DNA of 64,000 bases from Amanita rubescens (Eukaryota > Basidiomycota > Agaricomycetes > Agaricales > Amanitaceae). Made by a program: the position numbers and the translations under genes. The notes below the pieces were generated by a model that was not told the origin of the DNA, did no database searches, and saw nothing but the letters and a program-made list of their open reading frames with translations. Below are positions 48,779 to 58,644 of the stretch, one piece after another. The DNA lies in contig WION01000079.1 in assembly GCA_015039365.1 (NCBI GenBank), positions 62,001-126,000 on the forward strand. The letters are read 5' to 3'. Positions within the stretch are counted from its first letter, which is position 1. The number at the start of each line of letters is the position of its first letter.

Positions 48779-50722
48779 TCATGATGATGGAGGTCCAGTA
48801 GTAGTAGTAGTGAAGCGGTTGCCCAGAGGACGAGTATTTGTTCCTCGTCGTCTTCTTTCGATAAGCGGGGAAGGTTCGCCTTGTTCGAGTTGGGTGGAAT
48901 CGATAGTAGTAGCAGGTGAAGCGGTAGAAATTCGTCTTTCAGGGATTTGTTCAAACGGCGTGGGCAGCGACGATTGTGTTATAGCGTCTGGATAAGTGGG
49001 AGGCGGGGTTTCCTCATGTACCGGTCCTCGGCGTATTTCTCGTCGTTGATGGTGCTCGGTAGTGTGATGTGGGGCTCCGCACATGTAACAGCCTTGAGTT
49101 CCAGGGATATCTTCTCCTTCGAAGGCTAAGTTATTCGGTTCGAATGATACCAATCGTTCGGCTGAGGGGTCAGGTCCGTGCAGGTGAAAGATAGTGTGAC
49201 GTGTCAGATTTTCAGGGATAGGGACATCGCGTCCTTCAATCGTATGTCCTGTTTGAAGTGCGATGACGGCGGCGTCTTGGTATTCGTTACTGGTATTAGG
49301 TCTGTTAGGGTTACGATCGTGCCTCCATACGAGATTGTTAATCGTCGTTTGTAGTTGTCGTAGTATAGTTACGTCCCAACCATCAGGAGTCATCATTGGG
49401 TTGAGATGGTCGCTAAGGGTTCGAATACGTTCGAACGTAGCATTGACGGGAGTGCAGGGAAATACAGGGCATCCGTGCATCCAGGCCATGCCAGTGTCTA
49501 AAGCGGGTTGTCGTGTTGGTTGGATGAAATGGTGACGATGTCCGGCAGTGGTAAGACGGGTTGCTTCTTCGAGGTATACGTCTCCTCGTAAGTCACAAAA
49601 CCAATGAATATTGTTCCAGATCATCAGGGTGATCCAGCGGTTGCGTTGTGGTTCTCGGAACCGGCGGGTGAGATTAATGATGACGTTAACGAGGGCCATC
49701 AGATCAGGGCGAACATATCTATTCAAGATGAACAGATAGTTGTTGGCAAAGGTCCAGGACGTGAATAATGTCCAGATTCGATAAAAGGCTCATTGAATTA
49801 TCAGATCGATGAAGGAAGGGATGGCGTAATGCGTCAAAATGACGTCAATAGCAGGGATATCAGGTGCAGGCACGTTAAAATTGTCGTCGTTGACAGAAGC
49901 GTGCTGAAATAAGAACCTAGGAATAGGTCCTTCGGCAGGGAGTCTAGGCACTGGGCTCATAGATCGAGTATAAGTTTCCCTCATTAAATCTAATGGGGTG
50001 TAAAGGGGCCTTGGCGATGGGGTGTTTTCTGGGAAGACAATAGGGATCGAGATGGGATTGACGAGTCTTTCATTGATCTCGTCATCGGTGATGGCGTTAG
50101 CGGTGACAACATCGAGTTCGGCGGCGACAGCGTTAGCGGCAGCAGAGATGGCGGCAGTGGTTGCAGCATTAGTGGCGGCAATGGTCCTTGCTCTTTCAAG
50201 GTAGTTGTCGACGAGTTCTTCGTCGATGGGAGGAATTCCCATAGTAAAGGCGGTGGTGTTGAACATGAGTAGTCCTTCTCGCATGACCCGGATATCTTCA
50301 GGGGTAGTATCAGGACGTGGTCCGCGTGCGTAGGTGATGACCATTTGGTCTCTGGTGGCAAATACTTGAGCTACCATTTCCTGCATCTCAGGCGGCACAG
50401 GGGCATCAGGGAGAATAGCGTTCCCCATATCTGTGACGTTTCGCATTAGTTCTTCTATCGTAGAAGCGTTCGATGGTGGGAAGGTATAAGATGAGTCAGA
50501 AGATAAAGAATCTCCATCTCGTGGTATGAATTCCTCGTCAGAAGGAATTATAGGGAACCATTCTGTACCGATGGATGTATAATGTAACATACAGACGGGA
50601 GGAGGAATTGGCAATGGCGTGGGCAATTCCTCTCTAGAAGAGGTCGGAGGGACGGTTTCCTCGACGACTGTTGAAACGGCTGGAGTAGCAGCGGCGGACA
50701 GGTTGTTAATGGGGGAGGACAT
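48779..50722 (-). CDS. Third ORF of the gypsy element, CCHH knuckle, one internal TGA
   Basis: Two open frames (50722-49790 and 49726-48779) are in the same frame. Between them lie one TGA (49792-49790) and an open stretch reading AFYRIWTLFTSWTFANNYLF, so the gene is about 647 codons with one stop. The ATG lies four bases after the pol stop codon (TGA AACC ATG), an arrangement that suits reinitiation. The N-terminal half is acidic and Pro/Ser-rich with an alanine-rich helix (ATNAATTAAISAAANAVAAE). The C-terminal half has a helical region with RWITLMIWNNIHWFCDLRGD and HRHHFIQPTRQPALDTG. A knuckle-like CYMCGAPHHTTEHH follows near residue 544. No signal peptide or transmembrane span is evident, so it is not a typical envelope gene. 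A second gag-like, nucleic-acid-binding protein is the most reasonable guess. Confidence 0.75.
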
Positions 50723-50726
50723 GGTT

Positions 50727-53700
50727 TCAAGAACGGCGTTTTCGTGGTTTACGAGTAGTGGGGATAATTGCTATGATTCCATGTTGTTCCTTATATTCAT
50801 TTAAGGTCTCCTCGGAGTGTTCCAGGTTTTCCTCGGTTTCCCATGAATTGTCAGATGTCGGATAGCCTTTCCATTTGACTAAAAATCGCCATTGGTTTCC
50901 TTTTCTTTGGTGTGAGACAATTGTCTCGATTTTGTATTCTTCTTTGTTATCTATAAGGTCTGGGGTTGGTCTAGTAAAGTTTGGACCATGTGTTTCGTTC
51001 TCGTGGTAAGGAGTAAGGAGTGAAACATGAAAAACGGGGTGAATCTTCCATCTTGGGGGAAGTTCAAGTTTAACGGTGACAGGTCCTAAGATCTTCTCGA
51101 TTTTGAACGGTCCTTCTTGTCTAGGCGAGAACTTTCTTATTTGTCCTGTTTTCAGGTTTCGTGAGTCTAGCCATACTAAATCTCCTTCTTTGAATGTGGG
51201 AGATTTCCCTTTGACTCGTTGAGTCATTAGCTGTCTAGCTAATTCGTGTGCGGCGAGAGCTTCGTCTCGTATTTGTGTTAAGACCTTGAAGCGGTCTTCA
51301 GCGGCGGGTACGTTGATTCGTGGGAATGCTGTGGGGATAGCCACAGGTTCTATTCCAAACATGATTTCAAACGGCGTCATCTTGGTAGATTGATGTATCC
51401 GTTGATTGTGCGCGAATTCTGCTAATGGTAGATGATCTTTCCATTGTTTTGGATGATCAACGCAGTATAACCGGAGGTAGGTTTCTAGCTCCTGATTGAG
51501 TCGTTCCGATTCTCCGTCAGTTTGCGGATGAAAGGCGGTTGACTTTCTATGATCAATTCCGAAGATTTTGCAGATTTCTTCGAAAACTTTAGAGGTAAAT
51601 TGTGGTCCTCTATCGGAGATGAGGGTTGTCGGTAACCCGTAACGTTTGTAAACGTCGTTAATGTAAGAATTGGCGGTATCCATAGCAGTAAAAGATTTTT
51701 TGCATGGTATGAATATTACGCCCTTTGTTAAGCCTTGATCGACCACGGTCAAAACAGAATCAAAACCGTCGATAATTGGCAGATCTGTGATGAAGTCCAT
51801 CGAAACTTGTTCGAATGGGCGTGTGGCGTGGGATTTAATAGGCATCAAACCCGGTGTGATCGGGTGTGTATTAACCTTCATTTGTTGACATAAGGCACAG
51901 CCTTCGACCCATTTAGATACGGTCGTTGTCATTCCAGGCCAATAATAGTCGCGGCGGATAAGCTCTAGTGTCTTTAAGCGTCCAGGGTGACCCATAACTA
52001 CGGGGTCGTGATGTGATTTGATTATTTCGTTTCGTAATTCTTCATTTTGAGGAACATAAACGCGTCCTTGATAACGAATGATGTTGTCGTCGTTCTTCCA
52101 GTCATTAAACTTTGATCGGAGGGGTAGTTTTCCGTGTTTAAGACCGTCGATTACAACTTTAGCGAATTTGTCTTGTGGCAATAATTCAGTGATTTTATCT
52201 GCCCAAGATATATTGATCGCGGCGATAACCATGTCATCAGTGATCATGGTTTGCGGGATTTCTTTTGCTTTTGCCTCTTCTTCGTTAATATGGTCAGGGC
52301 GTCTCGATAAAGCATCTGCCTGAATAAGTTTTGATCCAGGGACATGTTCTAACTTGATATCAAACTCCGTGATTTCTTGCCACCAGCGTGACTGTCTGGC
52401 GGTCATCTTTTGCGGATGTTTGTAGTATGATAAATTCTTATGATCACAGTGGATCATAATCGTGTGTGGGCTTCCTTTTAGAAGGTGTCTCCAGGTTTCA
52501 AACGCTTTCTTTATTGCTAATAACTCGCGATCGTATACTTGATATCTTTGTTCGGTATCGCTTAACCGATGACTGATAAATCCGCATGGGTGCAGTTCTC
52601 CATCAGATCCCCGTTGTTTCAGGATGGCTCCTAACGCCCAGTTTGATGCATCGGTCTCTAATAAAAACGGTTTCGTTGGATCTGGCATAACTAGAATCGG
52701 TTCTTCTAGGAATTTCTCCTTTAATGTGTCAAATGCTTTTTGACACTCTGCATCCCATTGGAAGGGAACTGTTTTCTTCGTAAGTTCCGTGAGCGGAGCC
52801 ACTATTTTGGCGTAGTTTCCTATAAATTTCCTGTAAAAGTTTGCGAACCCTAGAAATGACCGTATTTGTTTAACGGTTTTCGGTTCGGGCCATTTGCTGA
52901 TTCCAGCGAGTTTTACAGGGTCCATCATGATCTTTCCTTCTTTAACGATCATCCCAAGGAATTCGACTTCCTTGGCGACGAATTTACATTTTTCCAGTTT
53001 CAGGAACAGATCGTTTTCTTTCAGCCGTTGCAAGACTTGCTTAGTGCGCTCCCTCGTTTCTTCCTCGTTCGCTCCATATATCAACATGTCGTCAATGTAG
53101 ACGACTAGCCATCCTTCGGCTATCATGTCACGGAAGTATTCGTTCATCATGGTTTGAAATGTTGATGGTGAATTGCATAATCCAAAGAGCATTACGGTAG
53201 GCTCGAAGAGACCACGGTTCATTGTGAATGCGGCCTTCCATTCGTCACCTTTCTTTATTCGCACATTATTGTAACCCCATCGGAGGTCTAACTTGGAGAA
53301 GTATTTCGCTTTTCTTAGTTTTAATAATAAGTCGGATACTAAAGGAAGGGGATAAGCATTCCATTTCGTCCAGCTATTGATGTATCGGTAATCTTGGCAG
53401 GGTCTCAACTCTCCTTTTTCTTTCTTTGCAACGTAAAAGAAAGGAGACGCTTGCGGAGATTGTGATGGTCGAATATAACCTTTTTTAAGCTGTTCGTCGA
53501 CCCATTTATTCATTAGCTGTTCCTCGTGGATCGATAACGGATAGTTCTTCGCCACTTTAGGTTTAAATCCTTCTTTTAGATCTATTGCATGATCCCATTG
53601 TCGTGAGATGGGAAATCGTTCTGATGTCTGTTTATCAAAAACTTTTCTCCATTTGTCATATTCAGGGGGTAATTCTACTTTCGTAGATTTATCTTCGTGT

Positions 53701-53954
53701 TCATGTGCGAGCGCTTGAGACGCTGATGTTTTCGCTTGGATCCAAAGGTGATCAGTCTCGAGATCTTCGTCTTCATCTGCGTCCAATTCTTCTTCTTTTT
53801 GGATATACTGAAGATACATTTCAGTTTCTTCGTCGTAATCAAACGTAGTTTCTTCTTCCGGATCGATCTTCCTTTCGTCGGGGAATCTAACTGTTCCTTC
53901 AGACCAATCTATTCTGGGGTTGATTTCTCGGAGCCAAGGTAATCCTAGTATCAG
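50727..53954 (-). CDS. pol: Gypsy pol: reverse transcriptase, RNase H, integrase, chromodomain
   Basis: The frame is open from the TGA at 53955 to the stop at 50727; the first ATG is at 53819. Counting from that ATG, the RT has the YIDD box near residue 240 (WLVVYIDDMLIYG). RNase H starts near 390 (LLETDASNWALG). The integrase zinc finger lies near 600-655 (HHDP...GHPGR...CALCQQ). The DDE triad is in SMDFITDLP, ISDRGPQFTS and DGESERLNQ (near 675, 736 and 770). A chromodomain closes the protein near 958-1005 (EYKIETIVSHQRKG, FLVKWKGYPTSDNSWE). Chromodomains of this type direct integration into heterochromatin. The 1030-codon frame from the first ATG has no stop or frameshift. Confidence 0.95.
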   Translation of the reverse strand: MILGLPWLREINPRIDWSEGTVRFPDERKIDPEEETTFDYDEETEMYLQYIQKEEELDADEDEDLETDHLWIQAKTSASQALAHEHEDKSTKVELPPEYDKWRKVFDKQTSERFPISRQWDHAIDLKEGFKPKVAKNYPLSIHEEQLMNKWVDEQLKKGYIRPSQSPQASPFFYVAKKEKGELRPCQDYRYINSWTKWNAYPLPLVSDLLLKLRKAKYFSKLDLRWGYNNVRIKKGDEWKAAFTMNRGLFEPTVMLFGLCNSPSTFQTMMNEYFRDMIAEGWLVVYIDDMLIYGANEEETRERTKQVLQRLKENDLFLKLEKCKFVAKEVEFLGMIVKEGKIMMDPVKLAGISKWPEPKTVKQIRSFLGFANFYRKFIGNYAKIVAPLTELTKKTVPFQWDAECQKAFDTLKEKFLEEPILVMPDPTKPFLLETDASNWALGAILKQRGSDGELHPCGFISHRLSDTEQRYQVYDRELLAIKKAFETWRHLLKGSPHTIMIHCDHKNLSYYKHPQKMTARQSRWWQEITEFDIKLEHVPGSKLIQADALSRRPDHINEEEAKAKEIPQTMITDDMVIAAINISWADKITELLPQDKFAKVVIDGLKHGKLPLRSKFNDWKNDDNIIRYQGRVYVPQNEELRNEIIKSHHDPVVMGHPGRLKTLELIRRDYYWPGMTTTVSKWVEGCALCQQMKVNTHPITPGLMPIKSHATRPFEQVSMDFITDLPIIDGFDSVLTVVDQGLTKGVIFIPCKKSFTAMDTANSYINDVYKRYGLPTTLISDRGPQFTSKVFEEICKIFGIDHRKSTAFHPQTDGESERLNQELETYLRLYCVDHPKQWKDHLPLAEFAHNQRIHQSTKMTPFEIMFGIEPVAIPTAFPRINVPAAEDRFKVLTQIRDEALAAHELARQLMTQRVKGKSPTFKEGDLVWLDSRNLKTGQIRKFSPRQEGPFKIEKILGPVTVKLELPPRWKIHPVFHVSLLTPYHENETHGPNFTRPTPDLIDNKEEYKIETIVSHQRKGNQWRFLVKWKGYPTSDNSWETEENLEHSEETLNEYKEQHGIIAIIPTTRKPRKRRS

Positions 53955-53957
53955 TCA

Positions 53958-54316
53958 TTGATCGCCTAGTCGTGTGACATAAAACCAGTCTTTAAACCGG
54001 TTGTCTTCGATGTTATAGCTTATCTGGATTTTATACCGTATATCTCCAGACTTGTTATTTGTTCCATCCACATTTCGCACTGGAATGGGTTTCTTTAAGC
54101 GAGTGATTTCATTCCAATTGACGAGTGAGCTATCGACGAATTTTCCTTGTGCCCCTGAGTCGATAAGGGCTTTGGTTTCAGCGGTTTTCAGATTCGAACA
54201 TTTGGTAATGGGAATGGTGATTTTATTCCTGGATATAGAGGATACTGTTACACCATTTATACATAATTGTTTGTCTTCGGAGACGACGGACACTGATTTA
54301 TCATTGTCTCGTTCTA
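53958..54316 (-). CDS. Gypsy aspartic protease region
   Basis: In the -1 frame relative to gag the sequence continues LERDNDKSVSVVSEDKQL and reaches the active site ALIDSGAQGKFVD. The segment ends GDQ, then a TGA (53957-53955), and the same frame continues as LILGLPWLREINPRIDW into pol. The protease would be made as part of a Gag-Pol protein. If the TGA is not read through, this copy cannot make RT. Confidence 0.85.
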
Positions 54317-55726
54317 AAAACCCTTCTTGTTCAGTTTTCGGCGGGCGCTGCGTGGTAATGTTTTTGCCATTTCTCGTATGACGGCAATTCTCTGGTCTTC
54401 GTCGTTTTCACTGTCGGATTCTTCACTTGACAATCCACTGTCATCTTCACCGCTATCCGCATCCAGCGCTCTGATTCTTTTTCCTTTTCCTTTCCCTTTG
54501 TTGCGGTTATTGTTTCGTCCACTTGGTTTTCCTCGAAATTGTCCTTTCGGCGCTGCCCTTCCTCGTGAGTTCCCAAGGTTTTGTCGTTTCTTCTTGGGAT
54601 TAGGGCAGTCGGATATTAAGTGTCCTATATTTCCACATCCATAACATACAGCGGTTTTTACCCATTCCATGGAGGTTTCTGCAATTTGCATCCGTCGTGC
54701 TTGTCGATTTAATTCTAATACAGCCTCGTCGACTTCCATTTTATCATCAGTTTCTTTGGCTTGGCCAAAAGTGGAGAATAAAGTGTTTGCCACTTCTATG
54801 TCAAGGATACGAGTTCGTAATGATTTATAGGTTGTCGGGGCACCTCCTAGTCGTAGTTTTTCTCGTAAGGTGTTTGGCAATCCCAAAACTAGGAGATGAC
54901 ATTTCGTCGTATCATCAGTGATTTTGGCTAAATTGATATCTCGATCGACGCGTGCGATATATTGATTAATTGATTGCTTCGGGAGTTTTCTCCATGTGAG
55001 TAATCTGTGCATGGCTAGTCCTGCTTTGTCTACTTGTCCCCAATCTTCTTTCAGTTCTTTAATAAAAGTGTTATAGTCGGCGTATTTTGTCGTTTCGGCG
55101 TCATATTCAGTTATTTTGTTGTCGAGCCATTGTTGAGCGTTGCCGTCAATATGATACATAATGAACTGTATCTTATCTTGGGCATCTGTCATTTTATTCA
55201 TTTTCATGAATAATTCGGCTTTTGCTATGAACAGATTGAGATATTTTCGATCTCCTTCGAACGGTTTAGGAGGTTTGATCTTCGGTAGATCTGACCTTGG
55301 TTCGGTCCGGGGTCCTGATCCACTCATATCTCGTTCTTTTCCTTTCCTAGAGGGAAATGGGTTGATTGGTGGGGTAAACAAATATGGGAAAGTAACAGGG
55401 GGTAATGGTGCGGGTCGTGTAGCTTCGAGTTTTGATTCGGTTACAAGGGATAAGGAAGCGATAAGTTGAGCTGAGGTTTCATCTTCAACTCATTGTTCAA
55501 CTGTGGGTATAACAACGTCTTCAGTTCCAGGTGCATATTCGAGTTTATCCTGGGATTCTTCTTCTTTCTCTTGTTCAGAGAGGGAATCTTTATCGTCTTC
55601 TTTATCGGACTCTCCTGACGGTTCGGCGCTTTCTCTGTAATGAATGTGTGGTGAGGCGACGGGAGTTTCTTGACTAGTGGTTAGGGTCTCTGGTTCGTTC
55701 GTTTTCTTCCAACGTTGTAGCGCGGT
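54314..55726 (-). CDS. gag: Gypsy gag, N-terminus truncated, one in-frame TGA
   Basis: The main frame (ATG at 55381) has 355 residues. It contains a capsid-like helical part (KPFEGDRKYLNLFIAKAELF, MYHIDGNAQQWLDNKI, DYNTFIKELKEDWG). A CCHC knuckle CYGCGNIGHLISDC follows, then a Lys/Arg-rich and acidic tail. The same frame is open upstream of a TGA at 55492-55490 as an acidic segment (ESDKEDDKDSLSEQEKEEES) up to 55726, where the element is cut. Gag would coat the RNA in virus-like particles. Confidence 0.85.
54317..54323 (-). promoter_or_regulatory. Candidate -1 ribosomal frameshift site at the gag stop
   Basis: On the minus strand the gag frame reads AAG GGT TTT TAG. The heptamer GGGTTTT fits the X XXY YYZ rule for -1 slippage and directly abuts the gag stop codon (54316-54314). 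After slipping, the next codons are TTA GAA CGA, exactly the open protease frame. A strong downstream pseudoknot is not obvious by eye; a weak GTCT/AGAC hairpin lies about 35 bases on. Confidence 0.6.
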
Positions 55727-55939
55727 GTAACAAGCCGATTCCAGCTACGTTGGAACCGATCTCCGAAACCTTCTGAAGCTCCCCGAAGCACTCCGAGCCT
55801 ATGCTCGACCCCGGAGGATGATCGTTTGTGTTCGGACGCATGCACAGGCCTCGGACTCGGTGCAGGAATTGTCACATGGTCACCTCGTGCCTCCGTAGTA
55901 TATATACCATTGTGTACGTAGTTGTAGTTAGCGAATTAT
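55727..55939 (+). repeat. LTR-like fragment, partner of 38877-39093
   Basis: It begins TGTAACAAGCCGATTCC directly after truncated gypsy gag and ends TTAGCGAATTATT where the copia LTR starts. It keeps many CpG sites that are lost in the inverted copy at 38877-39093, so this copy is younger. It is interrupted by the copia insertion, and its other half is not visible in the window. Confidence 0.65.
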
Positions 55940-56644
55940 TGTTGAAACTAGGGGTAACAAGTCCCTAGCGAGCAGTGCAGTCTAGTACATGGAATGTACT
56001 ACTTACCGAGTGTGGTGTGGAGTTGTTAAGAGCTTACTGGAGCTGGGGCTCAACAGTAGACAGTAGAGAGGATAATAGGATAAGGATTGACGCTACTAGA
56101 GTACAGTTTATATACTACTAAACTACAAATAAGTACAAAGAGTCTTATCAGTATGAGTCAAAGGTATTTGACTCATAAGGCGTCATTCCACAGCAATGCA
56201 CAGCTATTGTACAGCAATGCATAGCTTTGCGCAGCACTTGACTCATCAATTATATTGACTGACTCATCATATTATCAATCTTCAATGTGATAGGTCGATA
56301 ACCATAATGTATATATGTCTTCTATTCTCATGTTAACATATATTCACATCATCAATAGTTCCACTATTATGATTGGATGATCTTATGAGAATATCGCTAG
56401 GATATTCTCATGTCAGAATATGTTCTCATCATCAATCATCCACTATTATGATTGGTAGATGAGTATGAGAATATGTCGAATATATTCTCATGTCAATATA
56501 TTATCTCACACTCAATCATCCACTATTATGATTGGTTGAGAGACGAGTAAGTAACTGAGCGTTATTACATTAGTTAGTGTAAACTAATGATATCACTTAT
56601 ATTTACTATATACTGTATGTATATCGTATATTATAAGTTCAACA
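55940..56644 (-). repeat. 3' LTR of the Ty1/copia element
   Basis: The 705-base unit has inverted ends TGTTGAA and TTCAACA. On the minus strand it is preceded by the polypurine stretch AGCGAAGGGGAG (56645-56656), and it has a TATATAAAC box near 56108. Within it, three tandem units of roughly 80 bases at about 56350-56540 each contain CACTATTATGATTGG and a TGAGAATAT word, likely enhancer-type repeats in U3. Confidence 0.85.
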
Positions 56645-56659
56645 CTCCCCTTCGCTAAG

Positions 56660-58644
56660 TTATTTATTAGCTTTCAAAAGGGTAGTCAATTTATCATTTT
56701 CTCTTTCATAGTATTTAAAGATTTCTTCAAGATATCCTCGCACTTCAAGATCTTGAATTCTTTCAAATATTTTACTATGTTGTCCTGGGGACTTATTAAG
56801 GGTTTTACTTTTAATATAATTAGCAAAAGTTTGTGATGCCTTAATATGATTGGTTAATGATATTTGACTATCATCAAGGATTAATCCCATCTTCATTCGG
56901 AATATTACAAATTTTGAATATGGTAGATTTTTGGTCATTATATCCGCAACTTGTTCATTTGTAGGAATGTATGTGAGTTTTATTTTCTCACTTTCGACAC
57001 ATTCTCTAATGTAGTGGAATCTTATATCAATATGTTTTGAACGATGTTCTTGTGCAGGGTTACTGGCTAAGAACATTGCACCTTGATTGTCACAACATAA
57101 GAAAATAGTTTTAATTGGAAAATCAAGTTCACTCATAAGTGACTCAATCCAAACTATTTGTCTTGATGTATCAGACATTGACATGTATTCTGCTTCAGTT
57201 GAAGACAGTGCCACTACTTTTTGTTTTCGTGAAACCCATGATATAGCTCCTCCTGCGAGTTTTACTATATATCCAGTGACAGATTTTCTTGTAATCTTGT
57301 CAGCACCCCAGTCAGCATCAGTAAAGGCTACAAAGCCTTCTTTGTTTAAACCATTATAAACTATTTTAGTTTGTACAGTGGTATTAACATAGCGTACTAT
57401 GTATAATGCTTTCTGTATGTGTTCTTCATTTGGGTTTGCACAAAACTGAGACATTAATATTACTTGATAAGTAATATCAGGTCTTGTTCCTAATGCAAGA
57501 TATAACAACGATCCTATTATTTGTTGAAAATAAGATCGCATTTCTGCTGTACATTCTTTTGTAGCAGCAGTTGGAATATATCCTGTTGGTAAAGGTGTAC
57601 GAGTTGGTTTACAATTTTCTAAACCAAATCTTGTTACAACCTTCTTAGCGTATGCATGTTGATCAATAATAAGAGTACCCATGTTCTTATTGTAATTGAT
57701 TTGCATACCTAAGTATTCTTTAACTTTTCCAAGATCATGACATTCCCATTTCTTCATAAAAGCATTTTTAACTTTATGAATTTCTGGTGTATTGTCACCC
57801 ATGAAAAGCATGTCATCGACATATACTATACACACTATTATAGTGTCGTCTTCTCTTCTGATGTATACGCCAGAATCAGATAAACAACGTATAAATCCTA
57901 AATCCTCTAAGGATTTATTAGCTTGTTTATTCCAGGCATATGAGGCTTGTTTAAGTCCATATATTGCCTTTTTAAGTTGGTAAACTTTTTGTTCTTGGCC
58001 TTTGACTACATAACCTTCTGGTTGTTGCATATAGATATCCGCTTCGAGATCTCCGTACAAAAAGGCTGTTTTAACATCTAGTGCTTCAATATCCCATTTT
58101 TCTAGCACAGATATTGCTAACAAAAGGCGAATCGTTTCATATCTTGCCACTGGCGAAAACGTTTCATCATAGTCAAGTCCAGGTCTTTGAGAAAATCCTT
58201 TGGCGACAAGTCGAGCCTTCTTTCGACCGTCAGATTTAATATCGTATACCCATCTACATTTAATAGGTGTACGATTATGAGGTAATTCTGCAAGCTCCCA
58301 GATTTTTCTATCATTCAATGATTTCATTTCATCATTCATTGCTGTTTCCCATTGTTCATAAGATTTGGGATCAGTAATTTTGACTTTTTGAATATCTTTA
58401 TATTGATATTCTCTGATATTATCTCTTGAAATATCAATGGCAGGAATTGCTTGTGTGAGTAAGTAATTCAGAAAACCATTACCTTGCTCTTTAATAAGAT
58501 TTGACATTTCATTAATTTGAGCATTGTGTAATGTTGAATAAAGTAGTTTAACTTTATCAATATGTTGTCGTATTTTAGATCTAAGAGAATATCTGATTGT
58601 AACGTCAAGTCTTGGATCAGATTTATCTTTTTCTCAGCAGTTAA
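56660..58644 (-). CDS. Copia reverse transcriptase and RNase H
   Basis: The longest ATG frame (58507-56660) has 615 residues. RT begins with WVYDIKSDGRKKARLVAKGF, then DVKTAFLYGDLEADIYMQQP, AIYGLKQASYAWNK and the catalytic IVCIVYVDDMLFMG. RNase H shows AFTDADWGADKITRKSVTGY, ALSSTEAEYMSMS, LCCDNQGAMFLA and HIDIRFHYIRECVE. The tail ends DKLTTLLKANK. The frame is open upstream to about 58640, where the inserted DNA element begins; a TGA sits just at that edge. No other break is present. Confidence 0.92.

Larger units (their letters stand above)
48085..55726 (-). mobile_element. Ty3/gypsy chromovirus, 5' end missing
   Basis: From 5' to 3' on the minus strand the element has gag (with CCHC knuckle), aspartic protease, RT, RNase H, integrase, chromodomain, an additional third ORF, a polypurine tract and the 3' LTR. 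The right side ends at 55726 inside the gag N-terminal region, where an unrelated LTR fragment begins, so the 5' LTR and primer-binding site are not in the window. Apart from three TGA codons the coding capacity is uninterrupted, which argues for a young insertion. Confidence 0.9.

Noticed and set aside
48779..55492. Reassignment of TGA to a sense codon as the cause of the gypsy stops
   Set aside because: Host genes in the same window (HOM2, VPS41, the tandem phosphatase, the LAMTOR-like gene) end in TGA at the expected place, so TGA is a normal stop.
55681..55875. 64-codon minus-strand frame across the gypsy/LTR junction
   Set aside because: It is a chance fusion of two elements; the gag frame is a different one.
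55727..55939. 5' LTR of the gypsy element
   Set aside because: The sequence does not match the 48085-48514 LTR; it belongs to another family with TGTAACA ends.
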